A DNA stretch of 64,000 nucleotides from Sphingorhabdus sp. SMR4y (lineage in GTDB: Bacteria; Pseudomonadota; Alphaproteobacteria; Sphingomonadales; Sphingomonadaceae), in contig NZ_CP022336.1 in the NCBI RefSeq assembly GCF_002218195.1, forward strand, positions 558,001 through 622,000, written 5' to 3'. Position numbers and translations under genes: made by a program. Shown here one piece after another: positions 9,452 through 17,862 of the stretch. The notes under the pieces are model-generated. The model was not told where the DNA came from. It saw nothing but the letters and a program-made list of their open reading frames with translations, and did not search any database. The first letter of the stretch is position 1, and each line of letters begins with the position of its first letter.

Positions 9452-10075
9452 ATGCTGACTGCATCGGATATCGTGTCTGTCGAGGGGATCGACAGGGTCG
9501 GTCCGGAAAGTGTCGCTGCGCTGGCCGCCATCACGGCTGATGCTTTTCGCGATGATCCGTTCAACAAGTGGCTGTTTGGCGGTTTCGAACCGATGCAACG
9601 GACGTTTCACGGATTTGCGCGGCATATTTATGCACCGAACGGTTTTTGCCAGATCCTGAGGGAAGAGGGCGAGGACCTGGCGGCCGCGATGTGGCTAATG
9701 CCCGGTGACGAGCCCGAAATGCCCGCGATAGCGATGCTGCAGACCTATTGGGGGCTGTTCGCCAGCGGCGGATGGGGCGCCCTGATGCGCGGCAAGGCGG
9801 CGGGCGAAGCGATGGAAAAACATCATCCGGCCGAACCGCATGCCTATCTGTTCACCGTCGGTGTTGCCGGTGCGGGACGGGGCAGGGGGCTGGGCCGGCG
9901 CCTGATCCGGCCGGTTCTCGATGCCTGCGACCGGGCGGGGACGATGGCCTATCTGGAAAACAGCAATCCGGCCAATCGGCGATTCTACAACAGTCTCGGT
10001 TTCGAGCGGGTTGAACTGTTTCATGCCACAACGGACAGTCCGCCGCTGGAGGCGATGAAGCGGTTGCCCCGCTAG
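9452..10075 (+). CDS. GNAT family N-acetyltransferase
   Basis: This 207-residue cytoplasmic protein should transfer an acetyl group from acetyl-CoA to an unknown amine. The C-terminal half shows the GNAT core: a beta strand YLFTVGVAGAGRGRGLGRRLI containing the Q/RxxGxG/A pyrophosphate-binding loop (GRGRGLGRRL, about residue 146), followed by the AYLENSNPANRRFYNSLGFE strand-helix typical of the family end. The N-terminal half resembles acetyltransferases annotated as puromycin-resistance-like (AFRDDPFNKWLFG), but I cannot assign a substrate. It starts 22 bases after mrcA and could be read through from it. The next gene, pstS, has its own regulated promoter region. Confidence 0.85.
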   Translation: MLTASDIVSVEGIDRVGPESVAALAAITADAFRDDPFNKWLFGGFEPMQRTFHGFARHIYAPNGFCQILREEGEDLAAAMWLMPGDEPEMPAIAMLQTYWGLFASGGWGALMRGKAAGEAMEKHHPAEPHAYLFTVGVAGAGRGRGLGRRLIRPVLDACDRAGTMAYLENSNPANRRFYNSLGFERVELFHATTDSPPLEAMKRLPR

Positions 10076-10120
10076 GATCGCAGTCCCAGCGCTCCGGCGT
10101 GCAATATTTGTGAAATATTT

Positions 10121-10138
10121 CTGTAATTCAAAAGTCAT
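10121..10138 (+). promoter_or_regulatory. PhoB-box candidate upstream of pstS
   Basis: CTGTAAT and AAGTCAT lie in direct orientation with a 4-base spacer, the 11-base periodicity of a Pho box (consensus CTGTCAT N4 CTGTCAT). The halves match at 6/7 and 5/7 positions. The site is about 80 bases upstream of the pstS start, so PhoB activation under phosphate starvation is likely. Confidence 0.6.
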
Positions 10139-10218
10139 TGAGCGGCATTAGAGGCCTTGTTCGAGAGGTCGCACGGAGACTTTCCGTGTGCAATCAACCT
10201 TGAACAAGGGAATTTGAG

Positions 10219-11265
10219 ATGAAAACGAAATTTGCTCTAATCGCGATGTCCGCTCTGGCTCTGGCCGGTTGTGAAAATCAGGCCGGCAGCAGCGGCGGCG
10301 GCGGTAGCCGTGACCAGATCCGCATCGTCGGTTCTTCGACCGTGTTTCCATTCGCCAAGGCTGTGTCGGAAAATTTCGTCAACATGGGCAGCTTCAAGGC
10401 CCCTGTACTGGAATCGACGGGAACCGGCGCAGGCATGAGCCTGTTCTGCTCCGGTGTTGGCGCGGATACGCCCGATATTGAAAATGCTTCGCGCCGGATG
10501 AAGGCTTCCGAATTTGAACTGTGCCAGAAGAACGGTGTCACCGACATTGTCGAAATCAACATCGGCATCGATGGTATCGCGGTAGCTCAGTCGAATGAGG
10601 GGCCAAGCTTTTCCCTGACCCCCGAGCAGATCTACAAGGCGATTGCCGCCAAACCGTTCGGCAAGGAAAATACCACCAAGAACTGGTCGGATATCGATGC
10701 TTCGCTGCCGTCGTTGCCGATCAGCGTCTACGGCCCGCCATCGACATCGGGTACCCGCGATGCGCTGACCGAGCTGATCATGGAAGTCGGCTGCAAGACC
10801 GATCCTGAAACCAAGGCGCTCAAGGACAGCAACAAGGATGAATATGAGGCCATCTGTCACGAGATCCGTACTGACGGTCCCTATCTGGACACGGGCGAGA
10901 ATGACAATCTGATCGTCCAGAAGCTGAAATCCAACCCCAATGCGGTCGGTATTTTCGGCTACAGCTTCCTCGAGGAAAATCTCGACACGGTGCGCGGAAT
11001 CACCATCTCCGGCGTCAAACCGGCTTATGACGCGATTGCCTCGGGCGAATATCCCGGAGCTCGGCCACTCTATATCTATGTGAAGAAACAGCATGTCGGC
11101 GTGATCCCTGGCATTCAGGAATTCGTCACGGAATTCATCAACGCGGGCACCCGTGACGGTTATCTGGTCAAGGCCGGCCTGATCGCATCGCCGGACGCAA
11201 CCCGGGAATCGATGAAGGAAGCGGCCAAGACCCTGCCGCTGCTGACCAAGGATGTTTTGAAATAG
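10219..11265 (+). CDS. pstS: Phosphate ABC transporter substrate-binding lipoprotein PstS
   Basis: This is a periplasmic high-affinity phosphate-binding protein of 348 residues. It starts at ATG 10219 with a lipoprotein signal (MKTKFALIAMSALALAGC), the lipobox LAGC placing the lipidated Cys at residue 18. The mature domain begins after a Gly/Ser-rich linker with IRIVGSSTVFPFAKAVSENF, the phosphate-loop signature of PstS proteins, and later shows the segment STSGTRDALTELI, which contributes Ser/Arg ligands. It is the long cysteine-containing PstS type often found in alphaproteobacteria. Unusually, no pstC, pstA or pstB follows. A strong terminator and then phoU come next, so the membrane and ATPase subunits must be encoded elsewhere. 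A PhoB-box candidate precedes it. Confidence 0.95.
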   Translation: MKTKFALIAMSALALAGCENQAGSSGGGGSRDQIRIVGSSTVFPFAKAVSENFVNMGSFKAPVLESTGTGAGMSLFCSGVGADTPDIENASRRMKASEFELCQKNGVTDIVEINIGIDGIAVAQSNEGPSFSLTPEQIYKAIAAKPFGKENTTKNWSDIDASLPSLPISVYGPPSTSGTRDALTELIMEVGCKTDPETKALKDSNKDEYEAICHEIRTDGPYLDTGENDNLIVQKLKSNPNAVGIFGYSFLEENLDTVRGITISGVKPAYDAIASGEYPGARPLYIYVKKQHVGVIPGIQEFVTEFINAGTRDGYLVKAGLIASPDATRESMKEAAKTLPLLTKDVLK

Positions 11266-11334
11266 GCGACCCCTTATCGCCTGATCCAAACATGGATCAT
11301 TTCCCGAACTAGACCATATCGGATCTGATCAGAG

Positions 11335-11363
11335 GGGGCCGTTGGCAACAACGGCCCCTTTTT
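11335..11363 (+). terminator. Rho-independent terminator of pstS
   Basis: A perfect 10-bp stem (GGGGCCGTTG at 11335-11344 and CAACGGCCCC at 11349-11358) closes a GCAA loop and is followed by TTTTT. It ends the pstS transcript and shows that phoU has its own promoter. Confidence 0.92.
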
Positions 11364-11452
11364 CATGCCCGCAAGAGAGGTAAAACGCCTTGTCCCGGCG
11401 ATGGCGGGCCCGTCGGGTGTCGCCGCCCGACGGGATGAAAATGCAAATCAAT

Positions 11453-11481
11453 TGCTTTTTATATGACATTTTTGTTACAAT
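11453..11481 (+). promoter_or_regulatory. Probable phoU promoter with embedded PhoB-box-like repeat
   Basis: TTGCTT (11453-11458) and TACAAT (11476-11481) are spaced by exactly 17 bases, as expected for a vegetative promoter. The spacer and -10 region overlap a PhoB-like repeat read on the other strand (TTGTAAC, four bases, ATGTCAT; 11463-11480, matching 4/7 and 6/7). The phoU ATG lies 27 bases downstream. The promoter is plausible; the Pho box is weaker than at pstS because of its orientation. Confidence 0.45.
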
Positions 11482-11507
11482 AGCCGCAGTCGCCACAAGG
11501 AACCCAC

Positions 11508-12236
11508 ATGAATCTCAGCACTGCCCATCATACGGTGACCGCCTTTGATGCGGAAATTCACGATCTCCGGGCGATGGTGCTGGAGATGGGGGACAAGAGC
11601 ACCGCCGCGATTGTCCGGTCGATCGAGGCGCTTGCCCAAAATGATCTGGCGCTGGCGAAAGCGGTGGTCGCTGATGATCGCGAGATAGACGAGCTGGAGC
11701 GGCGGATTGATGCACTGTCGATCCAGACCATCGCCTTGCGTGCCCCGATGGCCGACGATCTGCGCCATCTGATAGCGACCTTCAAGATTTCCAGCATTGC
11801 CGAGCGGATCGGGGACTATGCAAAGAATATCGCCAAGCGGGTTCCGCTGGTCGCCAAATCCAGCCGCAAGATCGAGCCGGCTTCGCTATTGCCGTCAATG
11901 GCCAATATCGCCGCCGAACTGGTCCGGGATTCGTTCAAGGCCTATGCCGACGGCGACGCCGATCTGGCCGTCTCGGTCTGGGCGAGAGACCAGACGCTGG
12001 ACAATTTCTATACCAGTATCTTCCGCGCGATCATCACCTATATGGTCGAAAACCCATCCTATATCAGCGAATCCGCGCATCTGCTGTTCATCGCGAAAAA
12101 TCTCGAGCGGATCGGCGATCACGCGACCAATATTGCAGAACTGACCTATTTTGCCGAAACCGGGCGGCAGATGCCCGATCGCCACAAGGGCGACGATGTC
12201 GGGACGATATGGGCCGACCAGCCGTTCGCGGAATAG
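11508..12236 (+). CDS. phoU: Phosphate signalling protein PhoU
   Basis: PhoU links the Pst transporter to the PhoR/PhoB sensor pair and represses the Pho regulon when phosphate is plentiful. The 242 residues form two tandem three-helix PhoU repeats. Each carries the metal-site signature, ERIGDYAKNIAK in the first half and NLERIGDHATNIAE in the second. The start ATG 11508 has AAGGA nine bases upstream, and the length is standard. In most proteobacteria phoU ends a pstSCAB-phoU operon; here it stands alone between the pstS terminator and a convergent porin gene. A 6-bp G+C hairpin (CCGGCC/GGCCGG, 12251-12267) in the short convergent gap may serve both genes. Confidence 0.96.
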   Translation: MNLSTAHHTVTAFDAEIHDLRAMVLEMGDKSTAAIVRSIEALAQNDLALAKAVVADDREIDELERRIDALSIQTIALRAPMADDLRHLIATFKISSIAERIGDYAKNIAKRVPLVAKSSRKIEPASLLPSMANIAAELVRDSFKAYADGDADLAVSVWARDQTLDNFYTSIFRAIITYMVENPSYISESAHLLFIAKNLERIGDHATNIAELTYFAETGRQMPDRHKGDDVGTIWADQPFAE

Positions 12237-12278
12237 GGCGAGACTGCTGGCCGGCCGCATTGGCCGGGCCGTCCGGGA

Positions 12279-13673
12279 TCAGAAGCTGATCTGGAATCGG
12301 CCAGCGAATGCATCGACATTATAACTGTCGTCCCCAGCCGCGAGGATCGCCGCGTCGCTATAGTCGATTTTGGAATAGCTCAGCAGGAAGCGGACATAGT
12401 TGACCGGGGTCCAGATCAGGGACGCCTGATAGGCGTCCTGGGTGCCGCCGACCACGCCGGCGTCGACCAGATCGAGACGGTCATAGCGGAGATTGACCTG
12501 CCATGCTCCGAGGCCGCCCTGGCCGACCGGATTGGCTACCTTGACGCCCTTGAACACGCCATTCTTGTAGCCGCGTGTGTCGTCGGTCAGGAAAAATCCT
12601 GCCTCGACTGCGCCGCCAAAGAAGGTCGGATCGGCAAGCGCGCCGGCGCGATCCAGATTGAGCCAGTGGCCCTCCGCCGTCGCGTGGAAACGACCGGAAA
12701 TCACAGCAGCCTCAAGGCCGTAGCTGGTCTCGGACTCAGCGCCGCTGATATTGCCGGTGTCGATAAAGCGGGTGTCGGTGAAATGGACCGCCGGACGCTG
12801 GCGATAACGCCGTGCGCTCGTCGCATCGCCAAGATCGCGATAATGGTATGAGGCCCCGAAATGGGTCTGGGTGTCGCCAAATTTCGGCATCGCCACCGCG
12901 CGCACGTCAAAGCCGATGCTATTGTCCTCGTCATTGTTGAGATCGTCGATATTGGCGGTAAACACACCGGCCTGAAAGAGCAGGTCCGAAACGCCATATT
13001 GCGCGCTCAGCCCGACCCGCCGTTCGAAACCGAAGGCATCGGTATAGGCGGCGCGCTCGATGAAGCTGGTGTCATTGCTGCTCGACAGCTCTTCCAGTCC
13101 CTGGAATGTGTTATGCTGGCCGGCTGTTACTGTCAGCCCGCCATGGTCATAGGTGAAGTAGGCGTCGGTCAGATCGATCTCATTGCCGGCAAAGTCCGCT
13201 TCCAGCTTGTAACCGAAGCCGCCTGGGATCGATCCCGAGGCGCCCAGCCGGATGCGCCGTGCCTCGTTGGCGAAGCCGAGCCCCGCATCATTGATCGAGT
13301 CCGGCGCGTTGACACTGCCGAAATCATAGAGCATCCGCCCGCGCGGCTTGAAGCTCCAGCCGTCTTCGCCCTTGATTTCGGGCGCGCCCTTGAAGGCCAC
13401 CTTGACCGGCTTCTGCTGCTCCAGCTTTTCCTCGGTCGCTGCGAGTTTCGCTTCGGTTGCTGCAATCGCGCTGGTCGAAGCAACCTGGCTTTGCTGCACC
13501 GAACCAAGCTGTGCCTTGAGATCGGCGACTTCGCGCTCGAGCTGCTCCAGCTTGCTAAGCAGCGCCGCAGCCTGTTCGTCGGTAATCGGGGCCGCCATTG
13601 CTGTTGCGGGATAGAGTCCGATCGCTGCGGTCCCGGCCAGCAGGCCTAATGTCTTGAGCATAGGGTTTTTCAT
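12279..13673 (-). CDS. Phosphate-selective porin (OprP/OprO family)
   Basis: This outer-membrane beta-barrel channel is probably for phosphate or polyphosphate uptake. The start is ATG 13673, giving a signal peptide (MKNPMLKTLGLLAGTAAIG... cut near AMAAP); longer upstream readings are rejected because they add a charged non-signal stretch. After the signal comes a coiled-coil (about residues 25-75, LLSKLEQLEREVADLKAQL) that would form a periplasmic trimerisation stalk. The barrel follows with alternating aromatic strands and ends in GRFQISF, where the terminal Phe is the outer-membrane insertion signal. It is 464 residues, normal for the family. The upstream region carries three 11-base-spaced PhoB half-sites, consistent with phosphate-starvation control together with pstS and phoU. 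Confidence 0.92.
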   Translation of the reverse strand: MKNPMLKTLGLLAGTAAIGLYPATAMAAPITDEQAAALLSKLEQLEREVADLKAQLGSVQQSQVASTSAIAATEAKLAATEEKLEQQKPVKVAFKGAPEIKGEDGWSFKPRGRMLYDFGSVNAPDSINDAGLGFANEARRIRLGASGSIPGGFGYKLEADFAGNEIDLTDAYFTYDHGGLTVTAGQHNTFQGLEELSSSNDTSFIERAAYTDAFGFERRVGLSAQYGVSDLLFQAGVFTANIDDLNNDEDNSIGFDVRAVAMPKFGDTQTHFGASYHYRDLGDATSARRYRQRPAVHFTDTRFIDTGNISGAESETSYGLEAAVISGRFHATAEGHWLNLDRAGALADPTFFGGAVEAGFFLTDDTRGYKNGVFKGVKVANPVGQGGLGAWQVNLRYDRLDLVDAGVVGGTQDAYQASLIWTPVNYVRFLLSYSKIDYSDAAILAAGDDSYNVDAFAGRFQISF

Positions 13674-13740
13674 AATCGCCTGTCCGTTGCAGTTGCATTG
13701 CATGATGGTGAGCGATCTATGACGGATGCGTTTCTCTTTC

Positions 13741-13769
13741 ATGGCATATTTATTGCACGTTTATGACAG
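13741..13769 (-). promoter_or_regulatory. Triple PhoB-box candidate upstream of the porin
   Basis: Read on the minus strand, three 7-base half-sites follow each other at 11-base spacing: CTGTCAT (7/7 consensus), GTGCAAT (4/7) and ATGCCAT (5/7), separated by AAAC and AAAT. The array lies 68 bases upstream of the porin ATG and points in the porin direction. This is the best Pho-box match in the window. Confidence 0.7.
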
Positions 13770-13838
13770 TGCAGGCGGGGCCACGGGGCGGGGGATTGCA
13801 ACCCGAACCGGGACGGGCAGGGAGGCGGGGGAAAGGAT

Positions 13839-14015
13839 TCAGTCAGCCGCCGGCAAGCGCCGCTTGCCCCGGGTGCGGCTGGTCAAATGAAATCCGTGGC
13901 AGCGATCACAGCGATAGGGACGCAGGTCAACGGTCGCGATCCGGGCGGCGGCTATAGCATCGGCCTCGCTGGCAAAGCGCTTTTTCTTGCGGCAGATGCT
14001 GAGGCGGGTGCGCAT
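13839..14015 (-). CDS. Small CxxC (zinc-ribbon-like) protein, hypothetical
   Basis: This is a 58-residue basic protein from ATG 14015. It has a helix (ASEADAIAAARIA, residues 15-27) followed by YRCDRCHGFHLTSR, in which Cys36, Cys39, His40 and His43 could bind one zinc ion. The combination of an EADA-type helix with a YRCxxCHGFHLT ribbon recurs in small proteins of alphaproteobacteria and phages, but no function is known to me. It lies 37 bases downstream of the TPR regulator gene on the same strand and probably shares its transcript. The start codon lacks a clear ribosome site, so the start is tentative. The motif makes a chance frame unlikely. Confidence 0.65.
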   Translation of the reverse strand: MRTRLSICRKKKRFASEADAIAAARIATVDLRPYRCDRCHGFHLTSRTRGKRRLPAAD

Positions 14016-14052
14016 GGACGGATTTCTCGGTTGGCCGGATATGGATGCTGAT

Positions 14053-15681
14053 CTAGTGTTGCGACAGAGGGATAAGCTTCTCCAGAGCTTCCGCGCATTG
14101 CGCGGCATTGGGCGAATTATTGGACCATTGCCTGATTTCTTCGACGAACTTGCACGTGATTCCCTCTCCCTCGAAAGCTTCCGCCTTCCGGATCGACGCC
14201 AGTGCTTTCGCGTCTTCGCCGAGGCCGACCAGTGCCCAGGCCAGTGACATGCGAGGCTGATAATAATCCGGCGTGCGTAATATGGCCTGTTCGCAGGCCG
14301 GGGCCGCCGCCTCATAGTCGAGCATGAACAAGTGACCGGTGGCCCGATAGGTTGCCCAGAGGCCGAAGCGGGGATGATGCGGGGCCCGTTTTTCGGCGGC
14401 TTCGATCATCCTGATGCCTTCGGGATTCTGTTCCAGCAGGCATATCTGCCACCCCAATATGGCCAGTGCATGGGCGTTGTTCGGGTCCAGTACGATCGCT
14501 CGCCTCAGCAAGGCAATCGCTTCTTTCGGCTGGTGGAACATGGTGTTGACGACTCCGGCACTGGCCAGGACCTCGGCATTGGCAGGCTCGAGCACCAGTG
14601 CGCGGTCGATATGCTGGAAAGCCGATATGCGGGCCGCAACTGGGTCCGGCTCCCACTGGCTGACAACATTCTGGCTCAGTTGCACGGCCAGACCGGCCAG
14701 CAGGACGGCATTGTCCGGATTGTCCGCCAGTCCCTGTTGCAACAGCGCAACGATCTCCTGCGCGGTTTCCTTGCCATAGCGATATCTCAACGTTTCTGTC
14801 GCCTGCAATATCCTGTAGACATCGCTCCTGAACGGCTGCCGCTCCGGGAGCGACAGTGACAGCGAATAGCGGAGCTGCGTCGAAATCGCGGTGGAAACGC
14901 TCAGCAGCACATCATTCTGGATTTCGAAAAACTGGTCGAGAACGCTGTTATATTTACCCGACCAGGCGAGAGATGCATCCAGCGTATCAACCAGTTCAAA
15001 GCGCAAGATGATCTGCTCATCCCGCCGCCGGAAGCTGCCGGTAAGAATGAAGCGGCAGCCGATCTTTCGCGCAATCACATCCAGAGGACGGCTCTGGTCG
15101 TACAATGCCAGCACCGAACTGTAGGGCGCGACAAAGAGCATCGGCGTCGTGGCCAGCAGGCTGGTCAGATCACGGCTCAAGCCATCGGCGAGATAGCCAT
15201 TTTCTGCCAGATTGTCATGATCGGTTACCGGAAGCACCGCCACGGAGAGATTATATTCGCGGTTGCCATCGGCAAAGGACGGGGCGATGGCTGTATCTCC
15301 TTCCAGCACCTGTACCGTTGCATCGAGCCGGTATCCCGATTTGGAAACGGTCGTGATCACATTTTCCAGCGCGGGAAAGGATCTGCAGGCGCGGCGCAGC
15401 TGGTAGATCAGCCGGGTCAGCGATTCATCCCCTCCCAGTCCGTCAGGCCAGATTTCCTCGAGCAGGGCATCGCGACTGACGATCCGGTTGGGAGAACGGC
15501 TCAGCAATTGCAGAAGGGTCATGACCTTGGGTTCAACCCGAACGGCGTTATCACCGTCGCCAATGATGTGACTGGCGGTGCGGACGCCAATATTGTTGAT
15601 CAGAAAGCGGCTGGGAAAATCCTTCCCGACCTGTGCGATGCCATTTCCGGTCGCATTCCCCGGCACACGTTCGTCAAGCAC
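14053..15681 (-). CDS. Winged-helix transcriptional regulator with TPR domain (CadC/OmpR-type DNA-binding)
   Basis: This 542-residue protein has a Trans_reg_C winged-helix domain at about residues 40-115 (VEPKVMTLLQLLSRSPNRIV, SRDALLEEIWPDG, then IYQLRRACR and the wing SKSGYRLD). The middle (about 140-270) matches the TolB/FlgO-like domain often fused to such regulators (LSVAVLPVTDH... GLSRDLTSLLA). The C-terminal half consists of TPR-like helices (ALVLEPANAEVLASAGVV, AIVLDPNNAHALAILGW). Unlike CadC there is no hydrophobic segment between the DNA-binding and sensor parts, so it should be soluble. The start is a GTG at 15681 and the true start may be further in. It is divergent from the secreted protein at 15848, a plausible target. 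The signal sensed is unknown. Confidence 0.85.
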   Translation of the reverse strand: MLDERVPGNATGNGIAQVGKDFPSRFLINNIGVRTASHIIGDGDNAVRVEPKVMTLLQLLSRSPNRIVSRDALLEEIWPDGLGGDESLTRLIYQLRRACRSFPALENVITTVSKSGYRLDATVQVLEGDTAIAPSFADGNREYNLSVAVLPVTDHDNLAENGYLADGLSRDLTSLLATTPMLFVAPYSSVLALYDQSRPLDVIARKIGCRFILTGSFRRRDEQIILRFELVDTLDASLAWSGKYNSVLDQFFEIQNDVLLSVSTAISTQLRYSLSLSLPERQPFRSDVYRILQATETLRYRYGKETAQEIVALLQQGLADNPDNAVLLAGLAVQLSQNVVSQWEPDPVAARISAFQHIDRALVLEPANAEVLASAGVVNTMFHQPKEAIALLRRAIVLDPNNAHALAILGWQICLLEQNPEGIRMIEAAEKRAPHHPRFGLWATYRATGHLFMLDYEAAAPACEQAILRTPDYYQPRMSLAWALVGLGEDAKALASIRKAEAFEGEGITCKFVEEIRQWSNNSPNAAQCAEALEKLIPLSQH

Positions 15682-15847
15682 GCTCTGGACCTGCCATTAT
15701 TCACCCCCGTTGGTGATGGTAACCGGAAACCGGCGAAATGCACAGCGGTTGATCATAAAAACATCATTTTTTCCGCAGGACTCCCGCTCGTTCCCTTGGC
15801 AAGCCGGTGACACGGCTATCATGTCGGACGTAAATGGGGGAAAGATT

Positions 15848-16309
15848 ATGAAAAATATCGGTAAATTTGCTGTGATTGCGGGAGCCGCGATGCTTGCTGC
15901 GGCGACACCGGCGCAGGCGCAACTGGAGCCATATGCGGATTATGAACTGTCCGACGCGGTCTGGTCGATCAGCACGGTCAAGGTCGACGCCAATATGGGC
16001 GAATATTATCTCGAAGGCCTTCGCTCGACATGGATTGCCAGTAACGAGGTCGCGAAAGAGCTTGGGCATATCGAGGATTATTCCATCTACGGCAGCGATT
16101 TTCCGCAGTCCGGTGACTTCAACATGCTGCTGATTGTCAAATTCGCCAATACCGCCGATCTCGCGCCGAACAAGGCGAAATATGACGCGTTCATGCAGAA
16201 ATGGGGAGAAACCAAGGTCAAGGAATCACGGCAGATTTCCAAGGACCTCTACCCGACGATCCGGACCATCACCGGCGATTATCTGATGCGGAAGATCGAC
16301 GTCAAATAG
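15848..16309 (+). CDS. Secreted protein of unknown function
   Basis: This 153-residue protein starts at ATG 15848, preceded by GGGGGAAAG. Its signal peptide (MKNIGKFAVIAGAAMLAAATPAQA) is cut before QLEPYADYE. The mature part of about 129 residues is mixed charged and aromatic with no cysteine (DYELSDAVWSISTVKVDANMG...) and has a central ELGHIEDYSIYGSDFPQSGDF stretch. The pattern, with a long alpha/beta segment and FMQKWGETKVKESR near the end, resembles small periplasmic proteins with a dimeric alpha+beta barrel-like fold, but I do not recognise a family. An in-frame extension upstream overlaps the divergent regulator and is rejected. It is divergently transcribed from the winged-helix regulator, so regulation by that protein is possible. 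Confidence 0.8.
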   Translation: MKNIGKFAVIAGAAMLAAATPAQAQLEPYADYELSDAVWSISTVKVDANMGEYYLEGLRSTWIASNEVAKELGHIEDYSIYGSDFPQSGDFNMLLIVKFANTADLAPNKAKYDAFMQKWGETKVKESRQISKDLYPTIRTITGDYLMRKIDVK

Positions 16310-16475
16310 ACGCGTTTTCAGTGGTTGATCGCGTCGCCCTGGCGCTTTTACCCCCGAAATGTCCGGCGAGTGATTTTGCGACCCGTCATTCGCCGGGCAA
16401 TTCCGCCGGCCATCCCGGCAGGCAGCAGAGGGTCGGACGCAAATTATCCAGATTTGCACGTTCGGGGGACCTCTG

Positions 16476-17843
16476 TTGACATCCACGATCCTGTCCGGCG
16501 CGACGCGCCCGCCTCCATCGCTTGAGACCAGCCGCAATCTGCGCCTGTTCACGATATTTCTGCTCTATGCCGGGCAGGGCATTCCGCTTGGCCTGTTCGA
16601 TTTTACCATCCCGGCGTGGATGGCGGTCAACGGTGCATCTGCAGCCGATATCGCCTTTGTCGTGGCGATGGTCGGCATTCCCTGGAGCTTCAAATTTGTC
16701 GCCGGCTTCGTCATGGACCGCTACACCCTGCTCTCGATGGGCCGGCGGCGGGTCTGGATCATCGGGGCGCAGGCGGTGATGATCTCGCTGCTGGTCCTCT
16801 TCGCCATCGTCAATCCAGGTCCTGATGAAGTGCTGATTCTCGGCATCGTCGGACTGGCCGTCAACACTGCCACCGTGTTTCAGGATGTCGCCGTCGACGG
16901 CCTGACCGTTGACATCCTGCCGGAGGAGGAGCGGTCGATGGGCGGCGCGCTGGCCTCGGGCGGGCAGGTTATCGGTATCGCCGTTTCCGCCGCGCTCACC
17001 GGCACCATGGTCTATGCCTTTGGTGCCAGCGCCGCCTATGTCGCCTGCGGTGTTCTCGTTCTGCTGGTGACCGTGCATATCATCTGGACGCGCGAACGGG
17101 TCGGCGAGCGCCGTCTGCCGTGGACCGAAGGAGAAACCCAGGAGGTCAACCGCAGCGCCCATGCGGGTGACTGGCTGCTACTGCTCAAGGGCGCCTTTCG
17201 CAATTCGCTGTCCGGGCACAGCCTGGCCTGGTTCCCCAATCTTCTCGTTTCCGGCCTGACTTATGGAATCTGCATTATCGCAGTCCCGCTAATCGCGACC
17301 GGCGATACCGGCTGGACCGAAGATCAGCTTGGCTCGCTCAACGGCACGGCGCAACTGGTCGCCGGCATTGTCACGATCGCCATCGGCGGCTTTGCCGTCG
17401 GCAGGATCGGCGCGCAGCGCTCCCTGTGGCTGCTACGCCTGGCCTTTGTCGGCCTGCTCGGCTGGATGATCTGGTCCGCCGACGGCTGGAGCGACCCGCG
17501 CGTCCTGATGACCTTCGTCCTCGGCTGGACGGCCCTGCATTTCCTCGGCGGGATCAGCGATGTGGTGATCAACATGCGGCTCAGTCCGCCGGCCATTTCG
17601 GCGACCCAGTTCTCGATCTTCATGGCGGTCTCCAACATGGGGATCAGCCTGGCCGGCATCCTGGTCGGATCCTTCGCGTTCCTCGCCGAGCCCGGAGCGA
17701 TGCTGCTGTTGCTGATGGTGGCGCAGGGCCTTTCGGTGGCCATGCTGCTGATCGTCAATTTCCCGACCGAGCAGATCGGGCGACCGGAACGTGCCACCGA
17801 TATTTCGGTTCCGCCGGCCGGAGCCATGCCCGCCCGGGACTAG
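16476..17843 (+). CDS. MFS transporter, AmpG/PAT-like
   Basis: This is an inner-membrane transporter of 455 residues with about twelve hydrophobic segments. The early section LYAGQGIPLGLFDFTIPAWM and the loop DRYTLLSMGRRRVWI match the AmpG-like (peptide/acetyl-CoA/muropeptide) branch of the major facilitator superfamily, where LPLTLKFLWAP..DR..GRRR is typical. VFQDVAVDGLTVDIL in transmembrane segment 5 is also an AmpG-type signature (QDIAIDAY). A muropeptide or acyl-CoA-like substrate is possible but not shown. The start is TTG 16476, with GGGGGA about eight bases upstream. It is monocistronic, followed by a palindrome-rich gap. Confidence 0.85.
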   Translation: MTSTILSGATRPPPSLETSRNLRLFTIFLLYAGQGIPLGLFDFTIPAWMAVNGASAADIAFVVAMVGIPWSFKFVAGFVMDRYTLLSMGRRRVWIIGAQAVMISLLVLFAIVNPGPDEVLILGIVGLAVNTATVFQDVAVDGLTVDILPEEERSMGGALASGGQVIGIAVSAALTGTMVYAFGASAAYVACGVLVLLVTVHIIWTRERVGERRLPWTEGETQEVNRSAHAGDWLLLLKGAFRNSLSGHSLAWFPNLLVSGLTYGICIIAVPLIATGDTGWTEDQLGSLNGTAQLVAGIVTIAIGGFAVGRIGAQRSLWLLRLAFVGLLGWMIWSADGWSDPRVLMTFVLGWTALHFLGGISDVVINMRLSPPAISATQFSIFMAVSNMGISLAGILVGSFAFLAEPGAMLLLLMVAQGLSVAMLLIVNFPTEQIGRPERATDISVPPAGAMPARD

Positions 17844-17862
17844 AACTGCACGGGCTTTTCCG

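Noticed and set aside
12251-12267. 6-bp G+C hairpin between phoU and the porin as a strong terminator
   Set aside because: The stem is short and lacks a T tract on either side, so I mention it only within the phoU entry.
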